A DNA stretch of 52,900 nt from an uncultured Prevotella sp. (GTDB taxonomy: Bacteria > Bacteroidota > Bacteroidia > Bacteroidales > Bacteroidaceae): positions 1-52,900 of the forward strand of contig CALUFN010000013.1 in NCBI GenBank assembly GCA_944319945.1, read 5' to 3'. Both the position numbers and the translations under genes were made by a program. Shown in pieces: positions 45,015 to 52,900 of the stretch (position 1 is the first letter of the stretch; every line of letters starts with the position of its first letter). The notes below the pieces were generated by a model that did not search any database, was not told the DNA's origin, and worked only from the letters and a program-made list of their open reading frames with translations.

Positions 45015-45527
45015 TTACTTTATCTTGTTCATTTCGGCCTTAACGTCTTCGGTGACGTCCTTGCTCAGCGTGTCGCTGATGTAGGGTATGCCGCCCGATA
45101 CGTCCATGATGTAGACGTATCCGCCGTTTTTGCCTACGTTCTTGATAGCCGTCATTATCTTGTCCATTATCGGCTGGAGCTTCTCCTGCTGTGCCTTTTG
45201 CAGTGCCTGCTGGTTGTCTTGGTAGGCCTGCTGGTATCTCTGCATAAGCTGGTTGAGGGCGGTCTCGGCCTCGGTGCGCGAGGTTTCGTTCATCGTGCTG
45301 CGGTTCTTATCATACTCGTCAGACTTGCGCTGGATTTCGTCTTGCATGGCCTTCATGTCGTTTTCGTACTGCTTCGACTGGGCCTCGAGCTCTCCGCGTG
45401 CCTTGATGAACTCGGGCAGGCCTTGCATTATGGCCTGTGCGTTGACGTGTCCGAACTTGGGTGTTGCTGTCTGCGCGAATATCGAGAGGGGCGCAAACAA
45501 GAGTAACATTAATACTAACTTTTTCAT
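45015..45527 (-). CDS. OmpH/Skp-family periplasmic chaperone
   Basis: 170 residues. Signal peptide 1-18 (KLVLMLLLFAPLSIFAQ); beta-strand start (PKFGHVNAQAIMQGLPEF); a Gln-rich coiled-coil hairpin about 40-125 (QLMQRYQQAYQDNQQALQ); and a C-terminal part with GGYVYIMDVSGGIPYIS. It prevents aggregation of unfolded outer-membrane proteins in the periplasm. It is the middle of three tandem paralogues. Confidence 0.93.
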   Translation of the reverse strand: MKKLVLMLLLFAPLSIFAQTATPKFGHVNAQAIMQGLPEFIKARGELEAQSKQYENDMKAMQDEIQRKSDEYDKNRSTMNETSRTEAETALNQLMQRYQQAYQDNQQALQKAQQEKLQPIMDKIMTAIKNVGKNGGYVYIMDVSGGIPYISDTLSKDVTEDVKAEMNKIK

Positions 45528-45661
45528 CGTTCTTTTTTAATCTCTATTGTTTTTGTTTATTTTTCCGATTGTGAAACGTGTGCAAAGATAATGCAAAATT
45601 ACCATATTACACATCTTTTATATATGAAAGATGTGCTTTTGATACGTTAAATGAGCGGTTT

Positions 45662-46174
45662 TCAGTTAGTGTAGCCCAACTTTGACAGCACTTCGTTGCT
45701 TATGTCTATCTTGGGCGAGGCGAAGATTATGCCCGAGTCTGACGCGCGGTCGAGCACGAGCGAATAGCCGCGCAGGTCGCAGATGTCTTTCACGGCGTTG
45801 TAGATTTCCTCTTGTATGGGCGTCATGAGGCTCGTGCGCTTCTTGAAAAGCTCGCCGTCGGGGCCGAAATACTTGCGCTTCAGCTCGGCCGCCTGCTTCT
45901 CCTTGTCGTTGATGGCCTGCTGGCGCGCCTGCTTCTGCTCCTGCGAGAGGAAGACTACCTCGTTCTGATAATTCTTATACAGCGTGGCGGCCTCAGTGTT
46001 GAGAGCGTCAACCTCGGCCTGCCATTTCTTGGCCACCTGGTTGAGCTGCTCGTCGGCGCGCTCGTAAGCCGGAATGTTCTTCAGGATGTATTCCATGTCG
46101 ATGAGCGCAAACTTCTGCGCGTTTGCCGTAACGGCCACTAAGGCCAGCACGGCTGCAATAATGATCTTTCTCAT
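45662..46174 (-). CDS. OmpH/Skp-family periplasmic chaperone
   Basis: 170 residues. Signal peptide 1-19 (IIIAAVLALVAVTANAQ); KFALIDMEYILKNIPAY opens the core; coiled-coil arms about 40-120 (LSQEQKQARQQAINDKEK); and a C-terminal strand region (GYSLVLDRASDSGIIFASPK). It is the paralogue nearest to bamA, 87 bases downstream of it, as in other Bacteroidales. A CACATCTTT/AAAGATGTG hairpin and a TAATTTTG box follow in the 134-base gap before the next ompH gene. Confidence 0.94.
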   Translation of the reverse strand: MRKIIIAAVLALVAVTANAQKFALIDMEYILKNIPAYERADEQLNQVAKKWQAEVDALNTEAATLYKNYQNEVVFLSQEQKQARQQAINDKEKQAAELKRKYFGPDGELFKKRTSLMTPIQEEIYNAVKDICDLRGYSLVLDRASDSGIIFASPKIDISNEVLSKLGYTN

Positions 46175-46261
46175 AATACTGTTTTATTTTATTTGACCGA
46201 TGATACCGATTAGGCCGATGGGCAAAGCCCCGCCCGCTCCTTGTCTTAACTCTTAATTCCC

Positions 46262-48904
46262 TTAGAACTCCTGTCCGAGGATGAAGTGGAACTGGCTGCC
46301 GCCGCGGCTGCCGAACACCTTGTCGAAACCGTAGGCCCAGTCGATACCCATGAGGCCGACCATCGGGAGATAGATGCGCACGCCGATGCCGGCCGAACGC
46401 TTCATGTCGAAGGGGTTAAACTTCTTGGTGTCTGTCCAAGCGTTACCGGCCTCGACAAACCCGAGACCGTAAATCGTGGTGTTGCCCAGCAGGAACGGGT
46501 AGCGCAGCTCGAGCGTGAAGCGGTCGTAGGCGTAGCCCTCGGCACGGTAAGGCGTGAGGCTTCCGTTCTCGTATCCGCGCAGGCCGATGGTCTCTTCGGC
46601 GTAGCCCGTAGAGTAGCCGCTCATTCCGTCGCCGCCCATGTAGTAGGTCTCGAAGGGCGACTTCTTATACTTGTTGTACGCGCCGAGGATACCGAACTCT
46701 ACGCGGGTCATCAGCACGAGACACTTCTGGCCGCGGGTGAGGGCGGTGTAGGTCTTGGCGCGGAACTTCCACTTGTAATACTCCACCCAGCGGTATTTCT
46801 CGCGCTGCGCGGCCGTGGCCTTGTCTGAAGTAGACTGGCCGTTAGCCACCTCGGCGTTGTAGATGTCTGAAAGAGCCTTGTAGTCCTTGCCGTCCCACAG
46901 CGACCAGGGCGGAGTGATGGTAAGCGAGGCCATGAACTCCGAACCGCGACGGGGGAAGAGCTGGTTGTCGGTAGACACGCGTGAGAGCGTTATGCCGAGG
47001 TTGAGGTTGTTGCAGTTACCGTTGGTCACGAGGAAGTAGCGCCAGTTTTTCAGCATGTATCGCTGGTAAGCCAGCTGCACAGAGAGCTGGAAATAGTCGT
47101 CGGGCCAGCGCAGGCGCTTACCCCAACCGAGCGACACGCCGATGAGCTTGACGTAAGTGCCGGGGTCGTAGAAGTTTTCGTAATAATTGTTCCAACTGTT
47201 ACCTATTCCGTAAAGATAGTTGTAATAGTTGTTCATCCATCCCTGGTTGTAGTAATTGCTTGACACGTCGGTCTGCTTTGAGAAGTAAGCACCCACGGTG
47301 AACTGTATCGGACGCTTGCCTCCAAACCAGTTGGTAGAATACGACGCGTTGTATGACTGGTAGTACGTACCGTTGGTCTGCGCTCCCAACGAGAGCACCT
47401 CGCCGTCGCCCACGGGCATGATGCCTCGGTGCTCCTTGTTCTTATTAAAGAGGTTGGCCATTGAGAAGTTGTTGAGCTTCAGTCCGATACGGCCTATCAC
47501 GCCAGTCTGTCCCCAACCGAGCGAGAACTCCACCTGGTCGTTAGACTTCTGCACGAGGTCCCAGTCGATGTCTACGGTGCCCTCCTCGTAGTTGGGCTGC
47601 ACGTCGGGAGCCACCTGCTCGGGGTCGAAGTGCCCCATTGAGGCAAGCTCGCGGGCCGAGCGTTCGAGAGCCTCCTTAGAGAAAAGGTCGCCGGGCTTAG
47701 TCCTGAGCTCGCGGCGTATCACGTTCTCGTAGACGCGCGTGTTGCCGTTGATGCGCACGTGGCTGATGTGGGCTTGGTTGCCCTCCATTATGCGCATCTC
47801 GAGGTCGATCGAGTCGCCGACGATGTTAACCTCGGTAGGCTGCAGGTTGTAAAAGAGGTAACCGCGGTTCCAATACTCGTTGCCCACGGCGTCCTCGTCT
47901 TCAGAGAGGCGCTTGTTCATCAGCTTCTGGTTGTACACGTCGCCCTTCTTCATGCCCAATACGCGGCCGAGGTAGTCGCTCGTAAACACGGTGTTGCCCA
48001 CCCAGGTGATGTTGCGGATGTAATACTTCTTGCCCTCGTCCACCTCTAATAATATGTTAACGTGCTTGTCGTCAACGTTCCACACGCTGTCGCGCACAAT
48101 CACGGCGTCGCGGAAGCCCAGCTCGTTATACTTGTCGATGAGGTTTTTCTTGTCTTCCTCGTAACGCTCGGGCGTATATTTCTTCGACTTGAACAGCGAC
48201 GTGAACTTGCCGGCCTCGTGCAGTTTCTTGAAGGCTCCCTTCTTAAACAGTCCGCCCTTGATCTTCTTGTCGGCCAGCTGCTCGTTGCCCTCTATGATTA
48301 TCCGGCGCACCTTTATCTTCTCCTTCTTGTCTACGATGACGTCGAGTATCACCTGGTTCTTGCCGGTAACGTCGTCGCGCTGCATGATGTTGATGTCGGC
48401 GTTCTTGTATCCCTTCTCGTCGAAATAGTTCTTGGCCAGCAGCTTGGCGCGGTCTATCATGTTAGGCGTTATCTGGTTGCCCTTCAGCAGGCCGAGCTTG
48501 GCCTCGAGGTCTTCCTTCTCAGACTTCTTCACGCCTACGTAATTGATGGTAGACACTCGCGGGCGCAAAGCGAGATAGAAGTGCAGGTAAACGCTGTCGC
48601 CGACGATCGAGTCGACGGCGAGCTGGGCCTTAGAGAACAGTCCGTGCCTCCAATAACGTTTCACGGCGTCGGAGAGGTCGGAGCCGGGCACCTCCACCTT
48701 CTGCCCTATCGACAGTCCGGATATGCCCGTCAGCATGTAGTCCTCGTAACCTTCGACGCCAGAAACCGCCATGCCGCCGATATAGCACGTGCGCGGCACG
48801 CCGGCGTATGAAATGTCAGGATTGACTATCTTCTCCTGAGCCGTCGCGCCGATGCACATCAGCAGCGCGGCAAGCAGCGTTAAGCAACCTTTTATCCTAT
48901 TCAT
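46262..48904 (-). CDS. bamA: Outer-membrane protein assembly factor BamA
   Basis: 880 residues. Core of the complex that folds and inserts outer-membrane barrels. Signal peptide 1-22; five POTRA-like domains about 25-430 (DRAKLLAKNYFDEKGYKNAD, YTPERYEEDKKNLIDKYNEL, SHVRINGNTRVYENVIRREL); and the Omp85 barrel to the end, with a VRIYLPMVGLMGIDWAYGFD segment near the C-terminus and terminal Phe in QFHFILGQEF. It is somewhat longer than the E. coli protein, as is common in Bacteroidetes. It stands between uppS and ompH with 25 and 87 bases spacing, in one operon. Confidence 0.96.
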   Translation of the reverse strand: MNRIKGCLTLLAALLMCIGATAQEKIVNPDISYAGVPRTCYIGGMAVSGVEGYEDYMLTGISGLSIGQKVEVPGSDLSDAVKRYWRHGLFSKAQLAVDSIVGDSVYLHFYLALRPRVSTINYVGVKKSEKEDLEAKLGLLKGNQITPNMIDRAKLLAKNYFDEKGYKNADINIMQRDDVTGKNQVILDVIVDKKEKIKVRRIIIEGNEQLADKKIKGGLFKKGAFKKLHEAGKFTSLFKSKKYTPERYEEDKKNLIDKYNELGFRDAVIVRDSVWNVDDKHVNILLEVDEGKKYYIRNITWVGNTVFTSDYLGRVLGMKKGDVYNQKLMNKRLSEDEDAVGNEYWNRGYLFYNLQPTEVNIVGDSIDLEMRIMEGNQAHISHVRINGNTRVYENVIRRELRTKPGDLFSKEALERSARELASMGHFDPEQVAPDVQPNYEEGTVDIDWDLVQKSNDQVEFSLGWGQTGVIGRIGLKLNNFSMANLFNKNKEHRGIMPVGDGEVLSLGAQTNGTYYQSYNASYSTNWFGGKRPIQFTVGAYFSKQTDVSSNYYNQGWMNNYYNYLYGIGNSWNNYYENFYDPGTYVKLIGVSLGWGKRLRWPDDYFQLSVQLAYQRYMLKNWRYFLVTNGNCNNLNLGITLSRVSTDNQLFPRRGSEFMASLTITPPWSLWDGKDYKALSDIYNAEVANGQSTSDKATAAQREKYRWVEYYKWKFRAKTYTALTRGQKCLVLMTRVEFGILGAYNKYKKSPFETYYMGGDGMSGYSTGYAEETIGLRGYENGSLTPYRAEGYAYDRFTLELRYPFLLGNTTIYGLGFVEAGNAWTDTKKFNPFDMKRSAGIGVRIYLPMVGLMGIDWAYGFDKVFGSRGGSQFHFILGQEF

Positions 48905-48929
48905 CTTCGTCAGTCAAGTTGTCTTGGGT

Positions 48930-49670
48930 TTAATCATTGTTTTCTACCTGGGCCTCGGTCTTGCCGAAACGCCTTTGGCGGCTTTGGTAGCTGGCTATGG
49001 CCTTATGCAGGCACTCCTCGTCGAAGTCGGGCCAGTATGTGTCGCAGAAATAAAGTTCGGAATAAGCTATCTGCCAAAGCAGGTAGTTGGATATGCGCAG
49101 CTCGCCGCCCGTGCGGATGAGCAGTTCGGGGTCGGGCATGAAGTTGGTCTGCAGGCGCGCTGAAATCGCATCCTCGTCGATGTCGGCCGGGGCCAGCCTG
49201 CCGGCCTCCACCTCGGCGGCTATCTCCCTGACGGCCTTAGTGATCTCCCACTTCGACGAGTAGCTCAGGGCCACCACCATGGTCATCGTCGTGTTGCCGG
49301 CAGTGTGGTCCATGGTTTCCTGCAGCTTGTCCCTCACGGCGGCAGGCAGGCGGTCCATGTCGCCGATAACACGGAAGCGCACGTTGTTTTTCATGAATAT
49401 CTCGTCTTCGAGCGAGCTGAGCACGAGGCCCATCAAGGCCGCTACCTCGTCGGCCGGGCGGCTCCAGTTCTCGGTGGAGAACGTGTATAGCGTAAGGAAC
49501 TTCACGCCCAAGCGGGTGCATTCAGACGTTATCTTGCGCACCGTGTCAACCCCGGCCTGATGGCCGTAGCTGCGTTGTTTGCCTCGTTCGGTCGCCCAAC
49601 GGCCGTTGCCGTCCATTATTATGGCGATGTGCCGCGGTATGCGGTTCATGTCGATTTTAGTATCAGTCAT
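48930..49670 (-). CDS. uppS: Isoprenyl (undecaprenyl) diphosphate synthase
   Basis: 246 residues. Makes the lipid carrier for peptidoglycan and surface glycans. [17 protein letters not shown] holds the catalytic Asp20; [25 protein letters not shown] and the C-terminal [15 protein letters not shown] block follow, all family signatures. The start overlaps the 3' end of porG by 8 bases (ATGACTGA), which suggests coupled translation. Confidence 0.97.
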   Translation of the reverse strand: MTDTKIDMNRIPRHIAIIMDGNGRWATERGKQRSYGHQAGVDTVRKITSECTRLGVKFLTLYTFSTENWSRPADEVAALMGLVLSSLEDEIFMKNNVRFRVIGDMDRLPAAVRDKLQETMDHTAGNTTMTMVVALSYSSKWEITKAVREIAAEVEAGRLAPADIDEDAISARLQTNFMPDPELLIRTGGELRISNYLLWQIAYSELYFCDTYWPDFDEECLHKAIASYQSRQRRFGKTEAQVENND

Positions 49671-50355
49671 CCTTGTTGCATATTTTACATTTTGGCATGA
49701 AGCTGTAGGTCAACGTCAGCTTGAGCACAGAGTAGCAGTCGGTATTCTTAAACATCCCCGAGCTTTCTATGCCGTAAGGGTCTTCCACACCGTCGAGCTT
49801 GTCGCTCAACGAGAAGTGCGCAGCCCATTCCAAGCCGAGGTTCAGCCTCTTTCCTATCTTGTATTTCACGCCTAAGCCTATCGGCAGGTTGGCCGTAAAG
49901 ACGCTTTCCCCGCCGGCATCTACGTAAGTGGCGCCCAGCCCCAAGAACACGAACGGGGTGAACCTCTTGGCTCCCCGGTATTCGCGGCCCGTGCCGTAAG
50001 GCCAGAAGTTGTACTCGTAGGTCACGCCCACGTCGACCAGCGTGTTTTTAAACTCTATCGGATTCTCGGCCAGCTCAGGATACCACGTCTTAACGTCGGC
50101 CGAACTTCCCTTAAGCGTACCGTAAGTCAGGTCAAACTTCAAGTCCATGTAAGGGTTGAGCACCCGTCTCAATATAAACGACGTCGACGGCTGCATATTC
50201 TTAAGTATGCTGCCGTTGAAGTCGCCCTGATAGCTCACCATGCCTGCGCCCACACCTATCTCCATTCGGTATTCGTACTCGTCCTGGGCCGAGGCTCCGA
50301 GCGTAGATAGCGCGAATACCGCCGAAAACAGTAATGCTCTGATGCGCAACGTCAT
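49663..50355 (-). CDS. porG: PorG-like outer-membrane beta-barrel (DUF6089), T9SS component
   Basis: 230 residues. Signal peptide 1-23; an 8-strand-type barrel follows ([56 protein letters not shown]); the end [14 protein letters not shown] has two Cys. In Porphyromonas gingivalis the protein encoded just before uppS and bamA is PorG, an outer-membrane partner of the PorK/PorN ring of the type IX secretion system. Both the fold and the gene order match. It overlaps uppS and is 18 bases from the DUF6242 gene. It ties the many T9SS-tailed proteins here to an actual secretion apparatus. Confidence 0.85.
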   Translation of the reverse strand: MTLRIRALLFSAVFALSTLGASAQDEYEYRMEIGVGAGMVSYQGDFNGSILKNMQPSTSFILRRVLNPYMDLKFDLTYGTLKGSSADVKTWYPELAENPIEFKNTLVDVGVTYEYNFWPYGTGREYRGAKRFTPFVFLGLGATYVDAGGESVFTANLPIGLGVKYKIGKRLNLGLEWAAHFSLSDKLDGVEDPYGIESSGMFKNTDCYSVLKLTLTYSFMPKCKICNKDD

Positions 50356-50373
50356 GGCTTATCTCGTTTTGTC

Positions 50374-51798
50374 TTATTCGGTGAACGACGTCTGCCAGTC
50401 TTCCCAACCAAGACGGTTGAGCCGCCCGCGCCACACGTCGCCCGTGCCGCCGGCCACCAGCCACATGTAGTCGTCATCGTCTACGGCAAGGGCGAACACG
50501 TCGCTGCCGTCGTTGGTAAAGCCTTCGGGCAGGTAATAGCTGCCGTTCTTGTGCCACGTAAGGCCGTTATCCTCGCTGACATAGGCCTGCGAGAAGGCCG
50601 CGGCGGTGCTCGTGCCCTGTCCGCGTCCGCCTACGGCGAGCAGCACGTCGCCGTAAGCCACCACAGTAAGGTTGGACAGTCGAGGCAGCTCGTGGTTGTT
50701 ACGTTCGTTGCAATACATCCACGAGTGGGGCTGAGAACCGTCGGAATACTCTTCCACCTTGTTCCACACCATTGCCACGGAGTCGTCGGGACAGGCAGCG
50801 ACGTCGCGGTTGCCCGTCATTATGACATACTCGGCCTCGTCGTCGGTGTCAAGGGGCAGGCAGGCAAGCGAGAAGTCTTGCGACGGCAGGTTGGCGGCAT
50901 CGCCCACGATGCCGTCGGCCGTCCACGTTGCGCCTCCGTCTTCAGACACTACGGGGCGTCCGTCTTGCCCGAGTCCGTACATCTTCTTGCGTCCGGCCCC
51001 GAGCAGCCTGGCCGGTCCCTGGGCGCAGACAACGTTCCACGTAGCCCCGTCGACGGAGGCGAGCACGCTGCCTCCGCTTACGGTGTAAATCGTTCCGGCA
51101 TACTCCGTCAGGTTTGAGTATGCGCCGGCGTCGAGGGCTACGTTGGTAGTCAGTCGGCTCCATGCCGCCCCTTCGGCCGTTTGCCGCGAGTAGGCCACAG
51201 TGGCGCCGCCCACGCATCCGAGCACGGTAAGCCTACCTCCCACGGCTACGGCTTTCATGCCCGTCATCGAAGTGAAATCAGGGCAGATGCCGGTGTCGTG
51301 CCAGTTGAGCGAGTCGGGGTCTTCCTTGTGCACGTTGACGCTTACGGTATAGGCGCGGTAGGCGCTCCCGTCTAAGGCATAGACGCGGAACTCGCGCGGC
51401 TGGGTGAAGTCTATCGAGTCTTCCGAGTCATAGTAGTTGAGCGTGTCGCTGTCAACGTTTTTTATCACTATCGTACCGCTGTTCTTCGACGTTACGTTGC
51501 ATATCACGTGCGCCGCGTCGGTGCCTTTCGGCAGCGAGTCGGGGTTGTATATCTTCCTGTTTATCTGGTCGATGTAAAACTTATAGTTGCTTCCTTGCAG
51601 CTCGGCCACGTAAGAGCTGTCCTCGCCCGTTGACGACTTTGTCCACATCGTGCGGTTGAGCGTCCCGAGAGAAAACGAAGTTATGGCTGTATCACTGTAG
51701 AAGGTTATATCTGCAAAATCGTCGTCGTCACTCATGCACGAAACCGTAAGGAACAATGCCGAGAGCAACAAGACAAAAGGTCGGATAATCCTTTTCAT
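50374..51798 (-). CDS. DUF6242 beta-propeller lipoprotein
   Basis: 474 residues from ATG at 51798; an in-frame TTG at 51807 adds three residues and is rejected. Signal and lipobox are LFLTVSC, with MSDDDD after the Cys, a typical acidic surface-export signal. About 25-155 form a beta-sandwich-like domain (TAITSFSLGTLNRTMW, REFRVYALDGSAYRAYTVSV); from 170 on there are BNR-like propeller blades (VSEDGGATWTAD, YVSEDNGLTWHKN). The family is conserved in Bacteroidales, often next to porG-uppS-bamA. Function unknown. TAAATTTG upstream is a possible -7 box. Confidence 0.83.
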   Translation of the reverse strand: MKRIIRPFVLLLSALFLTVSCMSDDDDFADITFYSDTAITSFSLGTLNRTMWTKSSTGEDSSYVAELQGSNYKFYIDQINRKIYNPDSLPKGTDAAHVICNVTSKNSGTIVIKNVDSDTLNYYDSEDSIDFTQPREFRVYALDGSAYRAYTVSVNVHKEDPDSLNWHDTGICPDFTSMTGMKAVAVGGRLTVLGCVGGATVAYSRQTAEGAAWSRLTTNVALDAGAYSNLTEYAGTIYTVSGGSVLASVDGATWNVVCAQGPARLLGAGRKKMYGLGQDGRPVVSEDGGATWTADGIVGDAANLPSQDFSLACLPLDTDDEAEYVIMTGNRDVAACPDDSVAMVWNKVEEYSDGSQPHSWMYCNERNNHELPRLSNLTVVAYGDVLLAVGGRGQGTSTAAAFSQAYVSEDNGLTWHKNGSYYLPEGFTNDGSDVFALAVDDDDYMWLVAGGTGDVWRGRLNRLGWEDWQTSFTE

Positions 51799-51936
51799 TC
51801 TTTCCAAAACTATTTTGATTTTAGCTGCAAATTTAATCAGAATTCTTTAAATAGAACGTCTTTTACATCCTTTATTGCCTAAAATGCTAAGAAATTGGAC
51901 TTTTTTATAGACAATAAAAAGTTTTTTAAATGATTT

Positions 51937-52027
51937 TGAGGTTGTGGGGTTATGGGGTTGTGAGGTTTGGGGTTGTGAGGTTGTGAGGTTGTGGGGTTAT
52001 GAGGTTTGGGGTTATAGGGTTGTGGGA
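51937..52027. repeat. One-sided GGTTGTGG-like tandem array
   Basis: About eleven units of 8-9 bases (GGTTGTGGG, GGTTATGGG, GGTTTGGGG, GGTTGTGAG) with no complementary arm nearby. It lies upstream of the DUF6242 gene and just past the terminator at 52039-52071. It is the same class as at 17731, 43151 and 44029. The 647-base gap 51799-52445 otherwise holds the orphan unit and the pckA terminator. Confidence 0.75.
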
Positions 52028-52030
52028 TAA

Positions 52031-52230
52031 AAACACGAAAAGGCAGGGGTGAGTCACTCATGCCTGCCTTTGCGCTAACGTATGCCACTGTCGAACGGTC
52101 TGCCATGAAACAAAACTTGTCATGCCATTGCGGACGACGGCGGCATCATTATTGTTTCAAAATCTAATAACATAATCTTTACCTTAAATCTATCAAACTA
52201 CTAACCTATGAAAAAACATTCTCACGAATG
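52031..52230 (-). ncRNA. Candidate small RNA or tiny-peptide transcript (about 200 nt)
   Basis: A promoter-like pair (52237-52268) and a terminator hairpin (52039-52071) bound about 200 bases on the minus strand that contain no normal gene. A 17-codon frame (52120-52173) starts with ATG behind an AAGGTAAAG stretch and encodes MLLDFETIMMPPSSAMA; it could be a tiny peptide. A CATGA/TCATG hairpin lies past its stop. I do not recognise the RNA. Evidence is signals only. Confidence 0.35.
52039..52071 (-). terminator. Terminator of the orphan unit
   Basis: AAAGGCAGG (52039-52047) pairs with CCTGCCTTT (52063-52071), with TGAGT/ACTCA inside. On the minus strand the stem is followed by TCGTGTTTTTAT. 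Confidence 0.75.
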
Positions 52231-52236
52231 CGAGTG

Positions 52237-52268
52237 CAAAGATAGTAAATTGTACACATAAAAACAAT
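52237..52268 (-). promoter_or_regulatory. Orphan promoter
   Basis: TATCTTTG (52237-52244) is a full -7 box; 20 bases upstream is ATTG (52265-52268), one mismatch from TTTG. It reads away from pckA into the candidate small RNA. Confidence 0.55.
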
Positions 52269-52384
52269 ATTCAACCTATGTTTTTTGCATACGAAAGTTA
52301 AAAATTTGACATAAGTCAAAGTGAGCGGAGCGGCCGCAAGCCGCCGACGGGAATACGCCCGGCCCCCAACCGCGCCGCAACGGG

Positions 52385-52424
52385 CTAAAAAACGAAAGGC
52401 GCACCCGTCAGTCGGGTACGCCTT
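52385..52424 (-). terminator. Terminator of pckA
   Basis: A 12-base stem with one mismatch (52396-52407 with 52413-52424) lies 22 bases past the stop codon, followed on the minus strand by CGTTTTTTAG. Confidence 0.85.
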
Positions 52425-52445
52425 CCTTTTGTATGGAGCTATGAA

Positions 52446-52900
52446 TTAGAGTTTCGGTCCTGCTGCTACGAGAGCCTTGCCGGCCTCGTTGCTTTCATAC
52501 TTCTTGAAGTTCTTGATGAAGCGTCCTGCCAGGTCCTTAGCCTTCTCTTCCCACTGTGCTGCGTCAGCGTAAGTGTCGCGCGGGTCGAGGATGTTGGGGT
52601 CAACGCCCTCAAGCTGCGTAGGAACGACGAAGTTGAAGTAAGGAATAGTCTTCGTCGGGGCTGCGTCGATAGAGTGGTTCAGGATGGCGTCGATGATGCC
52701 GCGGGTGTCGCGGATAGAGATGCGCTTGCCCGTTCCGTTCCAGCCGGTGTTTACGAGATAAGCCTTAGCGCCGCTCTTCTCCATCTTCTTAACCAGCTCC
52801 TCTGCGTACTTGGTAGGATGCAACTCGAGGAATGCCTGGCCGAAGCAAGCAGAGAAAGTAGGAGTAGGCTCGGTGATACCGCGCTCTGTTCCGGCGAGCT
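52446..52900 (-). CDS. pckA: Phosphoenolpyruvate carboxykinase (ATP), C-terminal part
   Basis: The frame is open to the right window edge; the last 150 residues are visible. They begin [20 protein letters not shown], the conserved stretch of ATP-dependent PEP carboxykinases, and include [20 protein letters not shown], another family signature, ending [12 protein letters not shown]. The enzyme interconverts oxaloacetate and PEP; in Bacteroidales it fixes CO2 on the way to succinate or works in gluconeogenesis. The ATG at 52823 is internal, not the start. Confidence 0.96.
   Translation of the reverse strand, partial: LAGTERGITEPTPTFSACFGQAFLELHPTKYAEELVKKMEKSGAKAYLVNTGWNGTGKRISIRDTRGIIDAILNHSIDAAPTKTIPYFNFVVPTQLEGVDPNILDPRDTYADAAQWEEKAKDLAGRFIKNFKKYESNEAGKALVAAGPKL

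Noticed and set aside
51879-52106. Minus-strand frame ending in Pro-His-Asn repeats
   Set aside because: Its C-terminal half is translation of the tandem octamer array and it runs through the terminator hairpin at 52039-52071.

Overview
The window comes from a GC-rich member of the Bacteroidales, probably a Prevotellaceae- or Muribaculaceae-like gut or oral bacterium (family inferred, not proven). The evidence is the promoter grammar (TTTG, 20 bases, TAnnTTTG), lipoproteins with acidic surface-export signals after the lipobox, SusC/TonB-type receptors of Bacteroidetes families, many proteins with type IX secretion (T9SS) sorting tails, and the gene order porG-uppS-bamA-ompH known from Porphyromonas. 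Almost everything is on the minus strand; only a transposase end, a TPR protein and one TonB-dependent receptor are on the plus strand.

Layout, left to right. (1) 1-11010: an alternating block of three paralogous membrane-anchored regulators (signal peptide, TPR repeats, one membrane span, AraC-type HTH) and two secreted T9SS cargo proteins. The leftmost regulator is cut by an insertion sequence whose transposase end is at the window edge, and the cargo gene at 1481-4527 has a one-base frameshift. (2) 11083-16178: rimP-nusA-infB with a clear promoter and a leader hairpin. (3) 16604-21986: an iron/xenosiderophore uptake operon resembling XusABC (TonB receptor, DUF4374 surface lipoprotein, PepSY membrane protein). 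(4) 22139-26306: a TPR protein, tRNA-Arg(CCT), a TonB-dependent receptor of the outer-membrane beta-barrel family, and a strong bidirectional terminator. (5) 26322-38251: five consecutive secreted T9SS cargo genes (subtilase, two Omp28-like CxxC proteins, two large repeat proteins). (6) 38906-44025: metG, dinD, a BACON-like lipoprotein and murI. (7) 44182-51798: an envelope-biogenesis run with three ompH/skp paralogues, bamA, uppS, porG and a DUF6242 lipoprotein. (8) 51937-52900: a repeat array, an orphan promoter-to-terminator unit that may be a small RNA, and the 3' end of pckA.

Functionally, the window joins T9SS cargo, one T9SS outer-membrane component (PorG), the BamA/Skp assembly machinery that would insert such barrels, and TPR-AraC regulators that may sense envelope or cargo state (inference).

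The most unusual signal is non-coding. Six intergenic loci carry arrays of a 15-base near-palindrome (RAAAGGNNNCCTTTY) repeated at a strict 22-base period. Neighbouring units often pair with each other into long hairpins with compensating centre triplets. A second class of intergenic DNA consists of degenerate 7-9-base tandem repeats, in several cases arranged as two complementary arms around a loop, and includes arrays inside the rimP-nusA-infB operon and on both sides of murI. I do not recognise either class as a named element.
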